This document shows positions 6,549 through 15,060 of a stretch of 64,000 nt of DNA, in pieces. The stretch covers positions 310,001 to 374,000 of the forward strand of contig JACKDU010000005.1 of NCBI GenBank assembly GCA_020633335.1. Reading direction: 5' to 3'. The notes beneath the pieces are model-generated. The model was not told where the DNA came from, made no database searches, and was given only the letters and a program-made list of their open reading frames with translations. A program made the position numbers and the translations under genes. Source of the DNA: Myxococcales bacterium. Its GTDB lineage: Bacteria; Myxococcota_A; Polyangia; Nannocystales; Nannocystaceae. Each line of letters starts with the position of its first letter. Position 1 is the stretch's first letter.

Positions 6549-8162
6549 ATGGCTGCCGGTGACGTGACCCCCCTTCGCTCGACCGAGGCCGCGCCCGCGG
6601 CCGAGCTGATCCCCTGCTTCGAGCCGGCCACCCGGGCCTCGCTTGGCGGCGTCCCCGTCACCCCGCCCGACGAGGTCGCCGACGTGATCGCGCGCGCCCG
6701 TCGGGCCCAGCGGGCGTGGCGGCAGACCTCCTTCCGCGAGCGCAAGGCGGTGCTCCGTCGCGCCCTCGAGATCGTCCTCGACGAGGCCGACGAGCTCTGC
6801 GAGGTGATCTGCCGGGACTCGGGCAAGACCCGCGAGAACGCGCTGAACGGCGAGATCTGGCCGGTCTGCGAGAAGCTCCGCTGGACGATCGCCCGCGGCG
6901 CCCGCCACCTCCGCCCCGAGCGCGTCCGCTCCGGCTTCCTCCTCCACAAGCGCGCGCGCCTCGAGTTCCACCCGCTCGGGGTGATCGGCGCGATCATCCC
7001 CTGGAACTACCCGCTCCAGAACATCGCCAACCCGGTGATCCCGGCGCTCATGGCCGGCAACGCGGCGGTGATCAAGCCGAGCGAGTGGGTCGCCTGGTCG
7101 GCCGAGCGCTGCGCGAGCCCCTTCCGCCGGGCGCTCGCCGAGCGCGGCCACGACCCCGCGCTGGTCTCGTTGGTCCAGGGCTACGCGGCGACCGGTCAGG
7201 CGCTGATCCGCGGCGGGATCGACGGGCTCGTCTTCATCGGCTCGGTCGGCAACGGCCGCCGGGTCCTCGCGGCCGCGGCCGACAAGCTGGTGCCGGTGAT
7301 CCTCGAGCTCGGCGGCAAGGATCCCTTCATCGTCTGCGACGACGCCGACCTCGATCGGGCGCTCCACGCCGCGCTCACCGGCACCTTCATTAACTGCGGG
7401 CAGAACTGCGTCGCCTCCGAGCGCCTCCTGGTCTTCCGCGAGGTCTACGAGGCGATGGTCCAGCGGGCCGCGGAGGCGGTGAGCGCCTTCCGTCAGGGGC
7501 CGCCGCTCGCCGGCGCGACCGTCGACGTCGGCGCGATGATCACCCCGCTCCAGCTCGAGGTCGTCGAGCGCCTCGTCAAGAAGGCGGTCGAGGAGGGCGC
7601 GCGGGTGGTCTGCGGCGGCCACCGGGTGCGCGAGGCGGAGGGCGACTACTACGCGCCGACGGTCCTCGCCGACCTCACGCCGGAGATGGAGATCATGCGG
7701 GAGGAGGTCTTCGGCCCGGTGATGCTCCTCTGCCCGGTCGACGGCGAGCGCGAGGCGATCGAGGTCGCCAACCAGACGCGCTTCGGCCTCGGCTCGAGCG
7801 TCTTCACCCGCGACCGCGCCCGCGGCCGGCGGATCGCCGCCGAGATCGAGGCCGGGATGACCGGGATCAACGACTTCGGCGGCCTCACCTACATGGCCCA
7901 GGACCTCACCTTCGGCGGGGTCAAGGACTCGGGCTTCGGCCGGATCAACGGCCGCGAGGGGCTCCGCGCCTGCTGCAACGTCAAGGCGGTGATCGAGGAT
8001 CGCCTCCCCTTCGGCTTCCCGACCAAGGTGTACCCGGTCGGCGACGGCGACTTCGAGCTCGCGCGGGCGACCGTGCGAACGGTCTACGGCAAGGGGCTGC
8101 GCCGCCGGGTCGCCGGCGTCCGCGAGCTCGCGCGGGCGCTGCGGGGGAAGGGCGGGCGATGA
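6549..8162 (+). CDS. NAD(P)-dependent aldehyde dehydrogenase
   Basis: 537 residues of the ALDH superfamily. Visible motifs are the PWNYPL segment of the cofactor site, ELGGKDP with general-base Glu253, and FINCGQNCVASE with nucleophile Cys287. EEVFGPVM follows in the C-terminal half. The protein oxidises an aldehyde to the acid with NAD(P)+. The C-terminal ~45 residues extend past the usual end and contain basic and hydrophobic patches, as in the membrane-associated ALDH22/MSC7 type; that assignment is inference. Its stop overlaps the GMC start (ATGA), so the alcohol and aldehyde oxidising enzymes are translationally coupled. Confidence 0.92.
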   Translation: MAAGDVTPLRSTEAAPAAELIPCFEPATRASLGGVPVTPPDEVADVIARARRAQRAWRQTSFRERKAVLRRALEIVLDEADELCEVICRDSGKTRENALNGEIWPVCEKLRWTIARGARHLRPERVRSGFLLHKRARLEFHPLGVIGAIIPWNYPLQNIANPVIPALMAGNAAVIKPSEWVAWSAERCASPFRRALAERGHDPALVSLVQGYAATGQALIRGGIDGLVFIGSVGNGRRVLAAAADKLVPVILELGGKDPFIVCDDADLDRALHAALTGTFINCGQNCVASERLLVFREVYEAMVQRAAEAVSAFRQGPPLAGATVDVGAMITPLQLEVVERLVKKAVEEGARVVCGGHRVREAEGDYYAPTVLADLTPEMEIMREEVFGPVMLLCPVDGEREAIEVANQTRFGLGSSVFTRDRARGRRIAAEIEAGMTGINDFGGLTYMAQDLTFGGVKDSGFGRINGREGLRACCNVKAVIEDRLPFGFPTKVYPVGDGDFELARATVRTVYGKGLRRRVAGVRELARALRGKGGR

Positions 8163-9748
8163 GCCGCTACGACTACGTCGTGGTCGGCGGCGGCTCGGCC
8201 GGCTGCATCGCCGCCGCCGAGCTCGGGCGGGCGGGCGCCAGCGTCCTCCTCCTCGAGGCCGGGCCCGCGGCCGAGGAGCACCCGGCGACCCTCGACGCCG
8301 ACGGCTACAAGGAGACCTTCATCAACGACGCGGTCTTCTTCGACCGCTTCACGGTGCCGCAGCCCCACTGCGGCGGCCAGCGGGTCTTCATCGGCACCGG
8401 CCGGGTGATGGGCGGGAGCGGCTCGGTCAACGGGATGGTCTACACCCGCGGCGCCCGCGAGGACTACGACGAGTGGCCGGAGGGCTGGCGCTGGGACCAG
8501 GTGGTCGCCGACTTCGAGGCGATCGAGGGGCGCCTGCGGCCGCGCCGGCGCGAGCCGACCGCCTGGACCTCGGCCTGCGTGTCGGCGGCCGAGGCCGCCG
8601 GCTTCCGTCACCGCGAGGATCTCAACGACGGCGACCTCGGCGGGGTGATCGGCCATGAGTGGATGAACTACGAGGGCGACCGCCGGCGCTCCTCCTACGT
8701 CGCCTTCCTCGGCGGGGAGGAGCGGCCGGCGAAGGTCACCGTGATCTCGGGCGCCGAGGTCCACAGGATCGTCGTCGCCGACGGGCGCGCGGTCGCGGTC
8801 GAGTACGTCCAGGGCGGCGAGGGGCGGCGGGCCGAGGTCGCGCGCGAGGTGGTGATGGCCGCCGGCGCCCTCGAGACGCCGAAGCTCCTGATGCTCTCGG
8901 GGATCGGCCCCGGCGAGGCGATCCGCGCGGTCGGCCTCCCGGTGGTCGCCGACGTCCCCGGGGTCGGTCAGGAGCTCCACGACCACCCCAACGTCCCGGT
9001 CTTCTTCCGCTCGCGGCACAGGGTGGACGCCCTCTACCCCCAGCTCTACTCGTTCTATCGGACATGTCCGGAGAGCCACCTTCCGGAGGGACAGGCGGAC
9101 TCCTGCTACGTCTATTGGCCGGCGCCCTCGGCGATGAAGCAGGCGATGCAGCGGGTGCTCCCCGGGATGCTCCTGCCGCCGCGCCTCTACCACGGGGCGG
9201 CCCGCGGCTGGGTGCGCAAGGCGGTCGGCGGCCTCTTCGGGATCGGCGCGGCCCGCCGCGCGGTCGACCACCTCTTCGGGATCATCGTGATCCTCGGCAA
9301 GCCGCGCTCGCGCGGCTTCGTCCGCCTCGCCTCCGCCGATCCGCGGGCTCAGGCGCTGGTCAACCCGGCCTACCTCGCCGATCCCGAGGACCGCCGGGTG
9401 CTCGCCCGCGGGGTCGAGGTCGCCCGGCGAATCGCCGCCTCCGGCGACCTCCGGGAGTGGGTCCGCGGCGAGCTCTCACCTGGCCCGATCGCCAGGAGTC
9501 AGCGGGCGCTGGAGCGCTGGGTCGGCAAGAACCTGATCACGACCTATCACTTCGCGGCGACCTGCCGGATGGGCGCGGAGGAGGCCGCGCCTGCCGATGT
9601 GCGCCTCCGCCTCCGTGGTCTCCGCGGGGTGCGAATCGCCGACGCCTCGGCGATCCCGAGCACGCCGGTGAGCGCACTCAATGCGCCGAGTATGCTCGTC
9701 GGCTATCGGGCGGCCCGCTACGCGCTGGAGGAGGCGAGCGGCGAATAG
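8159..9748 (+). CDS. GMC family FAD-dependent alcohol oxidoreductase
   Basis: 529 residues. The FAD-binding GGGSAG is at residues 10-15. The flavin-attachment segment GTGRVMGGSGSVNGMVYTRG is the GMC signature 1, and the C-terminal catalytic pair is H464 (in TYHFAATCRMG) and N508 (in SALNAPSMLVGY). Such enzymes oxidise primary or secondary alcohols (choline, long-chain alcohols, cholesterol-like substrates) to aldehydes or ketones. The start overlaps the upstream aldehyde dehydrogenase by 4 bp, so product and enzyme match: alcohol to aldehyde here, aldehyde to acid next. The substrate is unproven. Confidence 0.9.
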   Translation: MSRYDYVVVGGGSAGCIAAAELGRAGASVLLLEAGPAAEEHPATLDADGYKETFINDAVFFDRFTVPQPHCGGQRVFIGTGRVMGGSGSVNGMVYTRGAREDYDEWPEGWRWDQVVADFEAIEGRLRPRRREPTAWTSACVSAAEAAGFRHREDLNDGDLGGVIGHEWMNYEGDRRRSSYVAFLGGEERPAKVTVISGAEVHRIVVADGRAVAVEYVQGGEGRRAEVAREVVMAAGALETPKLLMLSGIGPGEAIRAVGLPVVADVPGVGQELHDHPNVPVFFRSRHRVDALYPQLYSFYRTCPESHLPEGQADSCYVYWPAPSAMKQAMQRVLPGMLLPPRLYHGAARGWVRKAVGGLFGIGAARRAVDHLFGIIVILGKPRSRGFVRLASADPRAQALVNPAYLADPEDRRVLARGVEVARRIAASGDLREWVRGELSPGPIARSQRALERWVGKNLITTYHFAATCRMGAEEAAPADVRLRLRGLRGVRIADASAIPSTPVSALNAPSMLVGYRAARYALEEASGE

Positions 9749-9751
9749 CGC

Positions 9752-9767
9752 GGGGGTCCTGGCCCCC
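9752..9767 (+). terminator. Hairpin after the GMC gene
   Basis: GGGGG-TCCTGG-CCCCC immediately after the GMC stop codon, followed by TGAAAAACTTT. The stem is short but GC-only; it is a plausible terminator of the ALDH-GMC transcript. Confidence 0.5.
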
Positions 9768-9793
9768 TGAAAAACTTTCTCATCCCCGCAGGG

Positions 9794-9826
9794 GCACGCC
9801 GGCGAATGCGCGGTCGTCCGGCGTGC
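9794..9826 (+). promoter_or_regulatory. 9-bp inverted repeat upstream of the hybrid kinase
   Basis: GCACGCCGG (9794-9802) pairs with CCGGCGTGC (9818-9826). It sits 12 bp before the kinase start, so it could be an operator or a leader hairpin that masks the AGGGG ribosome-binding site. Confidence 0.45.
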
Positions 9827-9838
9827 TAGGGGTTCTCC

Positions 9839-12019
9839 ATGGGCATTGGTGAGGGCGCAGGCGACGACGCGGAGTGGCTCGTCGGAGGCGGTGACGTCGG
9901 CGATCGGATCCGGGCGATGGACTGGTCCGCGACCCCGCTCGGGCCCCGCTCGGGCTGGCCCGCGGCGCTGCGGACCGCCCTGAACATGGTCCTGAACTCT
10001 CGCTTCCCGATCGCGCTGGTCTGGGGGCCCGAGCGGATCCGCCTCTACAACGACGCCTGCCGGCCGATCTGCGCGGACCGTCATCCCTGGGGCCTCGGGC
10101 GCTCGGTCGCCGAGATCTTCCCCGAGGTCTGGGACGAGCTCCGGCCGATCTTCGACGGGGTGATGACGCGGGGTGAGTCCTCCTATTTCGAGGAGCGGCT
10201 CTTCCCGCTCGATCGCGACGGTCGGCGCGAGGAGGCGTACTTCACGATCGGCTATAGCCCCGTGTACCTCGCGGACGGGGCGGTCGGCGGCGTGCTGGTC
10301 ACGCTGCAGGAGACGACGGCGCTGCTCCGCCAGCAGCGGAGCCTCCGCGAGCGCGAGGCGCTGCTGCGGACGATCCTCGAGAACTCGAGCGACGGGATCA
10401 ACATGCTCGACCTCCGCACGGGCCGCTATGTCTTCATGAGCCCCGCCCAGGTCGAGCTCACGGGCTTCACCGTCGAGGAGATGAACGGCTTCACGGTCGA
10501 GGAGGCCTACGCGCGGGTGCACCCCGATGATCGGGCGATCTCGGTCGAGCAGCAGCGGCGGGTCGTGGCCGGCGAGGATCCGGGGCCGGCTCACGCGGAG
10601 TACCGCTGGCGGGTGAAGAGCGGCGAGTACCGGTGGTTCAGCGACAGCCGCCGGCTGATCCGCGACGAGAACGGCGAGGCGGTGGCGATGGTCGGGGTGA
10701 GCCGCGAGATCACCGAGCAGAAGGCGGCCGAGGCGGCGATCCAGCGGGCGAACGCGCGGCTCGCCGAGGCGGTCGAGGAGGCCGAGGAGCGGAGCCGCCG
10801 GCTCCGCGCGAGCGAGGAGAAGCTGCAGCACCTCAACGAGGAGCTCGCCCGGGCGGACGAGGCCAAGAACCGCTTCCTCGCGGTCCTCTCCCACGAGCTC
10901 CGCAACCCGCTCACGCCGATCCAGATGGGGCTCGAGATCCTCGGCGCGGAGCCGTCGCCGAACGAGAAGACGCGCCGCGCCCTCGGGATCATCGGCCGTC
11001 AAGTCGATCGCCTCAGCCGCCTCGTCGACGACCTCCTCGATCTCAACCGGATCCAGAGCGGCAAGATCGAGCTCCGGCGGGCGAGCGTCGATCTCCGGGC
11101 GCTGACGGTCCAGGCGGCCGAGGATCATCAGGCGACGCTCGATCGCGCCGGCGTGGCGCTCGACGTCGCGCTCGGGCCGGCGCCCGTGATCATCGACGCC
11201 GACGCCGAGCGGATCGCCCAGGTGATCGGCAACCTCCTGCAGAACGCGGTGAAGTACACGCCGAAGGGCGGCCACGTGGAGGTCTCGGTCGCCGCCGACG
11301 TGGCTGCTGGCGAGGCGATCCTCAGGGTCGCAGACGACGGGATCGGCATCGACGCGGAGCTCCTCGACCGGGTCTTTGACCCCTTCGTGCAGGCCGATCG
11401 CAGCCTCGATCGGTCCGCCAGCGGCCTCGGCCTCGGCCTCGCGCTGGTCAAGGAGGTGGCGATGCTCCACGGCGGCGTCGCCCTCGCTCGGAGCGAGGGT
11501 GAGGGCCGCGGGGCGGAGCTCATCGTCCGTCTCCCGCTCGCCCGGAGCGCGGCGAGGAGCGACGCTCGGCCGCCCCCGCGCGTGCGCTCCGAAGCTCTCC
11601 GGGTGCTGGTGGTCGAGGACAGCGTCGACGTCGCCGAGATCCTGCAGGAGGTCCTGCGGCAGGAGGGCCACGTCGTCGCCGTCGCCCACGACGGCCCGAG
11701 CGCGCTCGCCGAGGCGCGCGCGCTTCGACCCGACGTGATCCTCTGTGACGTGGGCCTCCCGGGGATCAGCGGCTACGAGGTCGCGCGCGCGCTGCGGGCG
11801 GACGCGGCGACGCGGGGTTCCCGGCTGATCGCGCTGACCGGCTACGCGCTCGCGGAGGACGTCGAGCGGGCGCTCGCGGCCGGCTTCGACGCCCACCTCT
11901 CGAAGCCGGTGAGCCTGCAACGCCTCCGCGAGGCGCTCGCGGGGGTTGCGCTCCGGGGGGGCGAGGGCCGCGCTGCTCAGAGCGCGGAAGGCTCGACGCC
12001 CACGCGTTCGCGGGCGTAG
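9839..12019 (+). CDS. PAS-domain hybrid sensor histidine kinase with receiver domain
   Basis: 726 residues, no membrane segment, so a cytoplasmic sensor. Domain order: PAS-like domain at about 35-165; second PAS at 170-295 (including ARVHPDDR and YRWRVKSGEYRWFSD); coiled coil 295-345; HisKA with phospho-acceptor H352 in SHELRNPLTP; HATPase with N-box around 465-469, G1 DDGIGI (499-504) and G2 GLGLGL; and a receiver with D637 in ILCDVGLPG and K689. As a hybrid kinase lacking its own Hpt, it needs a separate Hpt protein; the gene at 13594-14493 encodes one as a fusion. Its last 43 bp overlap the 3' end of the convergent monooxygenase gene. Confidence 0.92.
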   Translation: MGIGEGAGDDAEWLVGGGDVGDRIRAMDWSATPLGPRSGWPAALRTALNMVLNSRFPIALVWGPERIRLYNDACRPICADRHPWGLGRSVAEIFPEVWDELRPIFDGVMTRGESSYFEERLFPLDRDGRREEAYFTIGYSPVYLADGAVGGVLVTLQETTALLRQQRSLREREALLRTILENSSDGINMLDLRTGRYVFMSPAQVELTGFTVEEMNGFTVEEAYARVHPDDRAISVEQQRRVVAGEDPGPAHAEYRWRVKSGEYRWFSDSRRLIRDENGEAVAMVGVSREITEQKAAEAAIQRANARLAEAVEEAEERSRRLRASEEKLQHLNEELARADEAKNRFLAVLSHELRNPLTPIQMGLEILGAEPSPNEKTRRALGIIGRQVDRLSRLVDDLLDLNRIQSGKIELRRASVDLRALTVQAAEDHQATLDRAGVALDVALGPAPVIIDADAERIAQVIGNLLQNAVKYTPKGGHVEVSVAADVAAGEAILRVADDGIGIDAELLDRVFDPFVQADRSLDRSASGLGLGLALVKEVAMLHGGVALARSEGEGRGAELIVRLPLARSAARSDARPPPRVRSEALRVLVVEDSVDVAEILQEVLRQEGHVVAVAHDGPSALAEARALRPDVILCDVGLPGISGYEVARALRADAATRGSRLIALTGYALAEDVERALAAGFDAHLSKPVSLQRLREALAGVALRGGEGRAAQSAEGSTPTRSRA

Positions 12020-13557
12020 ACGTCGATGAGCCGGCGATCGAGCTCGCTCCCGGTCGCGGCGACGATCCGATCGGGCCGGACGATCACCACCTTCGCGCCG
12101 CCGAGGCTCGCCTGGAGCGTCCCCTCGGGATCGACCCAGCCGCTCCCCGGATCCTCCGCGCGGGTGATCCTCACGACGTGGATCCCCGCGGCCGCGAGCT
12201 CCCCCGCGAGCGCCGATCCCCGCGCGTCGTCGGCGAAGATCAGCACCGAATGACGGCGACCGTCGAGGCGCTCCGAGAGCCGCGCCTCACCACGGCAGGG
12301 ATCCGGCAAGCGGCGGCCGGGCCCCGATGCGCCGGAGGGTCCGTCGATCACGATCGGGCTCGATGAGATCGCCAGATCGAGCATGCCGACCCCGCGGCCG
12401 AGCTTCTGCTGGATTCGATCGAGGCCGAGCGCCGCCCGGGCGACGCGGCCGCGGATCGCGGTCAGGAGCCCGGGGCGCAGGGTGATGAGTCGGGTCGCCC
12501 GGCTCGTGCCCCGCACCATCGCCTCCGCGACGGGTCGGCGCTCGGCCTCGTAGCTGTCGAGGAGCGCGTCGTGTCGCGGTCGCCCGCGGGCGTGGAGGGC
12601 GAGGCGCCAGATCAGCCCGTGGGCGTCCTGAGCCCCGGTGTTGAGCCCCTGCCCGCCGACGGGGCTGTGGAGGTGCGCCGCGTCGCCGGCGATGAAGACC
12701 CTCCCCGCGCGGTAGCGGCCGGCGAGCCCCTGCTTGAGGACGAATTGCGAGGTCCACTGGAGGTCGCGGGCGCCGAACTCGATCCCCATCCGCTCGGCCA
12801 CGAGTCGATCGAGGTAGGCCGCGTCGATCGTCACCGGCTCACCCGCGGGGTGGCCCTGGAGGTGGGCGATGAGCCGCCAGCGGCCCGCCTCGGGCATCGG
12901 CACCACGAAGAGCACGCCGGCCGCGGCCATCACCGCGGCGCCCTCGTCCTCGGGGAGCCCGGGCCGGCCGATCGCGTCGGCGAGGATGAAGGTCTGCTCG
13001 AGGCTCGAGCCGGTGAAGCCGAGGCCCGCCACCTCGCGGACCCGGCTGCGGCCGCCGTCGCAGCCGATCACCCACGACGCCCGCCAGCTCTGCTCCGCCC
13101 CGTCGGGGCCGCGGAGCCGGACCTCGACGTGATCGCCGCGATCGTCGAGATCGACGAAGCCGGTCCGCCAGGCGACCTCGACCCCGGCGGCGGCGAGGTG
13201 CTCCTCGAGGCAGCGCTCGGTCTCGTACTGCGGGATCGAGAGCCAGTAGGGGTAGCGCGTGTCCCCCCAGGCGAGGCCCCGGAGATCGACGCGGACCGGC
13301 GAGGTCCCGGCGGCGGTGGTGATGTTGAGGGCGGCGAAGGGGACCCCGGCCGCGCGGACGGCTGCGGCGACGCCCATGCACTCGTAGGCCTCGAGGGTGC
13401 GCGCGTGGACGACGAGCGCCTTGGAGTGGGTCCCGCGCTGGGCCTTCTCGTCGACGATGTGGACCCGCAGGCCGTGACGCTCCGCCTCGATCGCCGCGGC
13501 GAGGCCGGTCGGACCGGCGCCGACGATGAGGATGTCGACCTCCCTGGTGCGGCTCAT
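11977..13557 (-). CDS. FAD-dependent monooxygenase (PheA/TfdB-like aromatic hydroxylase)
   Basis: 526 residues of the class A flavoprotein monooxygenase family. The N-terminal dinucleotide motif GAGPTG (13-18), the DG motif in WVIGCDGGRSRVR and the GD motif in IAGDAAHLHSPVGGQGLNTG are all present. A C-terminal thioredoxin-like region (HSVLIFADD... to the end) is typical of the phenol hydroxylase/rifampicin monooxygenase branch. It hydroxylates an aromatic or polyketide-like substrate with NAD(P)H and O2; the substrate cannot be read from sequence. It is monocistronic on the minus strand and its 3' end overlaps the hybrid kinase gene. Confidence 0.88.
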   Translation of the reverse strand: MSRTREVDILIVGAGPTGLAAAIEAERHGLRVHIVDEKAQRGTHSKALVVHARTLEAYECMGVAAAVRAAGVPFAALNITTAAGTSPVRVDLRGLAWGDTRYPYWLSIPQYETERCLEEHLAAAGVEVAWRTGFVDLDDRGDHVEVRLRGPDGAEQSWRASWVIGCDGGRSRVREVAGLGFTGSSLEQTFILADAIGRPGLPEDEGAAVMAAAGVLFVVPMPEAGRWRLIAHLQGHPAGEPVTIDAAYLDRLVAERMGIEFGARDLQWTSQFVLKQGLAGRYRAGRVFIAGDAAHLHSPVGGQGLNTGAQDAHGLIWRLALHARGRPRHDALLDSYEAERRPVAEAMVRGTSRATRLITLRPGLLTAIRGRVARAALGLDRIQQKLGRGVGMLDLAISSSPIVIDGPSGASGPGRRLPDPCRGEARLSERLDGRRHSVLIFADDARGSALAGELAAAGIHVVRITRAEDPGSGWVDPEGTLQASLGGAKVVIVRPDRIVAATGSELDRRLIDVYARERVGVEPSAL

Positions 13558-13593
13558 CAGTAGGCGCAGGAGAACGGCGATCGTCCGTCGGTG

Positions 13594-14493
13594 TCAAGGC
13601 CCGGGGGGCGGGAGCGCGGTCGGCCGAGCCGCGGCGAGGGCCGCGAAGAAGTCACCACGGGCGACGTGGAGCTCGGTGATCCGTTCGCCGAGGTCCTCAC
13701 CGAAGCTCCCCGCGAGCCCGCGGCGCTCGAGTCCATACGCGAGCTCGGAGAGGGCGGCGCCGCCGAGGGTGAGGCTGTGCGAGCGGAGGGTGTGGGCCGC
13801 GAGGACCAGGGCCTGGGCGTCCTCCTCGGAGACCGCGTCCTCGATCCGTCGGATCAGGTGATCGACGTCGGGGAGGAACTCCTGGATCGTGGCGTCGAGG
13901 AGCCCCGGCTCGTCGTAGATCTCGGCGAGGAGGACGAGCGCGTCGAAGACGTCGCCCTTGCTCTCGAGGACCGAGATCCGGCCGGCGTAGCGCGGGTCGA
14001 AGAGCGCCTCCCACGACGTCGGCGGCGGGTCGATCTTGTCGCTGTCGTAGCCGATCCCGGTGACGCCCCAGAAGTAGGGGACGCCGTAGATCCGATCGCC
14101 GGCGGCCTCGCGATCCTCGGCGCCGGGGCGCCAGGGCGGGTAGGCCGGATCGAGGTTGGCGAGCCCCGGGAGCGCGGCCTCGTCGAGCGGCAGGAGGAGC
14201 GACTCGCGGACCATCCGGGTCATCAGGTAGTCGATCGGCACGACGAGGTCGTGCTGATCGCCGGCGCGGAGCTTGGCGAGGAGCTCGAGCTCGGCGAGGA
14301 AGAAGTCCTGCACCGGCCGGACCTCGCCGTGGCCGGCCGCTCGCTCGCGCTCGGCGAAGCGGTCGAGGAGCCCGGGCGCGAGGTAGTCGCCCCAGTTGTA
14401 GATCGCCAGGACCTCGCCGCGCCCGCAGCCGAGGCTCGCCCGGAGCGCGCCGAGGCCCAAGAGGGTGAGGAGGTCGCGGCGGCCGATCGGCAT
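13594..14493 (-). CDS. PotD-like substrate-binding lobe fused to a histidine phosphotransfer (Hpt) domain
   Basis: 299 residues from the ATG at 14493. Residues 1-23 look like a twin-Arg/lipoprotein signal (RRDLLTLLGLGAL, lipobox LGC23). Residues 27-190 match the first lobe of spermidine/putrescine-binding PotD: LAIYNWGDYLAPGLLDRF, HDLVVPIDYLMTRM, YGVPYFWGVTGIGYDSD, TSWEALFDPRYAGRI. The second lobe is absent. Residues 197-290 instead read as an Hpt four-helix bundle: IQEFLPDVDHLI, then AAHTLRSHSLTLGGAAL with H234, then LSELAYGLE. The usual Gly after the K/R of Hpt domains is Ser here. If exported, the Hpt could not meet a cytoplasmic receiver; either the signal is inactive or this is a fused remnant. 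The nearby hybrid kinase and ABC transporter are natural partners of the two halves. Confidence 0.8.
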   Translation of the reverse strand: MPIGRRDLLTLLGLGALRASLGCGRGEVLAIYNWGDYLAPGLLDRFAERERAAGHGEVRPVQDFFLAELELLAKLRAGDQHDLVVPIDYLMTRMVRESLLLPLDEAALPGLANLDPAYPPWRPGAEDREAAGDRIYGVPYFWGVTGIGYDSDKIDPPPTSWEALFDPRYAGRISVLESKGDVFDALVLLAEIYDEPGLLDATIQEFLPDVDHLIRRIEDAVSEEDAQALVLAAHTLRSHSLTLGGAALSELAYGLERRGLAGSFGEDLGERITELHVARGDFFAALAAARPTALPPPGP

Positions 14494-14797
14494 CGCGGGC
14501 GGTTTTAGTGCGTGAATGGGCCTGCTGTCAGCGGTGAAAGTGCGGCGGCCGCTGTGGAGAATCTCCTCGGCCGGGCCCATCCGTCGGTGGGGATCGACGC
14601 TGGCATGCGCTGTGGTCTCGCGCCCGCGGGTCGTGCTCGATTCGCGGTGTGCTCTGCGGCCGCTCGGCGCGGCCGCGCCGCGCGGGCGGCAAGAGCCGTC
14701 GCCAGCGCAGCGCTCTTCTGCGATGGTTTCGGCGGCGGACGCCTCGGGCGCGCGTTCGCGGGTGATGATGACATGCGCCCCGGGGATGGAGAGAGAG
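14494..14797. other. Intergenic region between divergent genes
   Basis: About 300 bp between the PotD-Hpt start and the small protein start. It is GC-rich with several short self-complementary patches (for example AAGAGC/GCTCTT around 14690-14716) and presumably holds both promoters. No promoter pair or longer gene could be supported; open frames across it lack a start with a ribosome-binding site. Confidence 0.4.
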
Positions 14798-15007
14798 ATG
14801 GCGTGGACCAACACTGCGAACACGGACTTCGGGCGGATCGTCGGCCAGATCGGCGCAGACGGTGCGCAGGCCGGGCAGCTCCTGGCGGCGATCAACAACG
14901 GCGCCCATGCCAATCCGAACGGCGACGTCGTCGTCACGTTCATCAACTATCGGATCACCGCGACCGTCCGCGGCGGTGACGTCGTGCGCGTCGAGCTCGA
15001 CATGTGA
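14798..15007 (+). CDS. Small hypothetical protein (69 residues)
   Basis: A short protein beginning MAWTNTANTDFGRIVGQIGA and ending VRVELDM. The start is chosen because a long purine run GGAGAGAGAG lies directly upstream; extending further upstream would include Arg/Pro-rich sequence typical of non-coding frames here. The second half (DVVVTFINYRITATVRGGDVVRVEL) predicts three beta strands, so it may be a small all-beta domain after an N-terminal helix. No family recognised. It converges on the ABC ATPase gene, with a shared hairpin between them. Confidence 0.55.
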   Translation: MAWTNTANTDFGRIVGQIGADGAQAGQLLAAINNGAHANPNGDVVVTFINYRITATVRGGDVVRVELDM

Positions 15008-15022
15008 GGTCGCGGCCGCAGC

Positions 15023-15060
15023 CTCCCGCGGTGGACGGCGACGCCGGGTCACCGCGGGAG
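15023..15060. terminator. Shared hairpin between convergent genes
   Basis: Perfect 10-bp stem CTCCCGCGGT (15023-15032) / ACCGCGGGAG (15051-15060). The right arm includes the last codons and stop of the ATPase gene. Likely a bidirectional terminator, though no T-run follows. Confidence 0.5.

Noticed and set aside
8659..9852. 397-codon plus-strand frame within the GMC gene
   Set aside because: Out-of-frame shadow of the GMC oxidoreductase; almost entirely Arg/Gly/Pro.
9476..11920. 814-codon minus-strand frame
   Set aside because: Antisense to the GMC and kinase genes, which carry clear motifs.
14505..14774. 89-codon minus-strand frame upstream of the PotD-Hpt gene
   Set aside because: Arg/Ala/Pro-rich with no ribosome-binding site; in the intergenic region.
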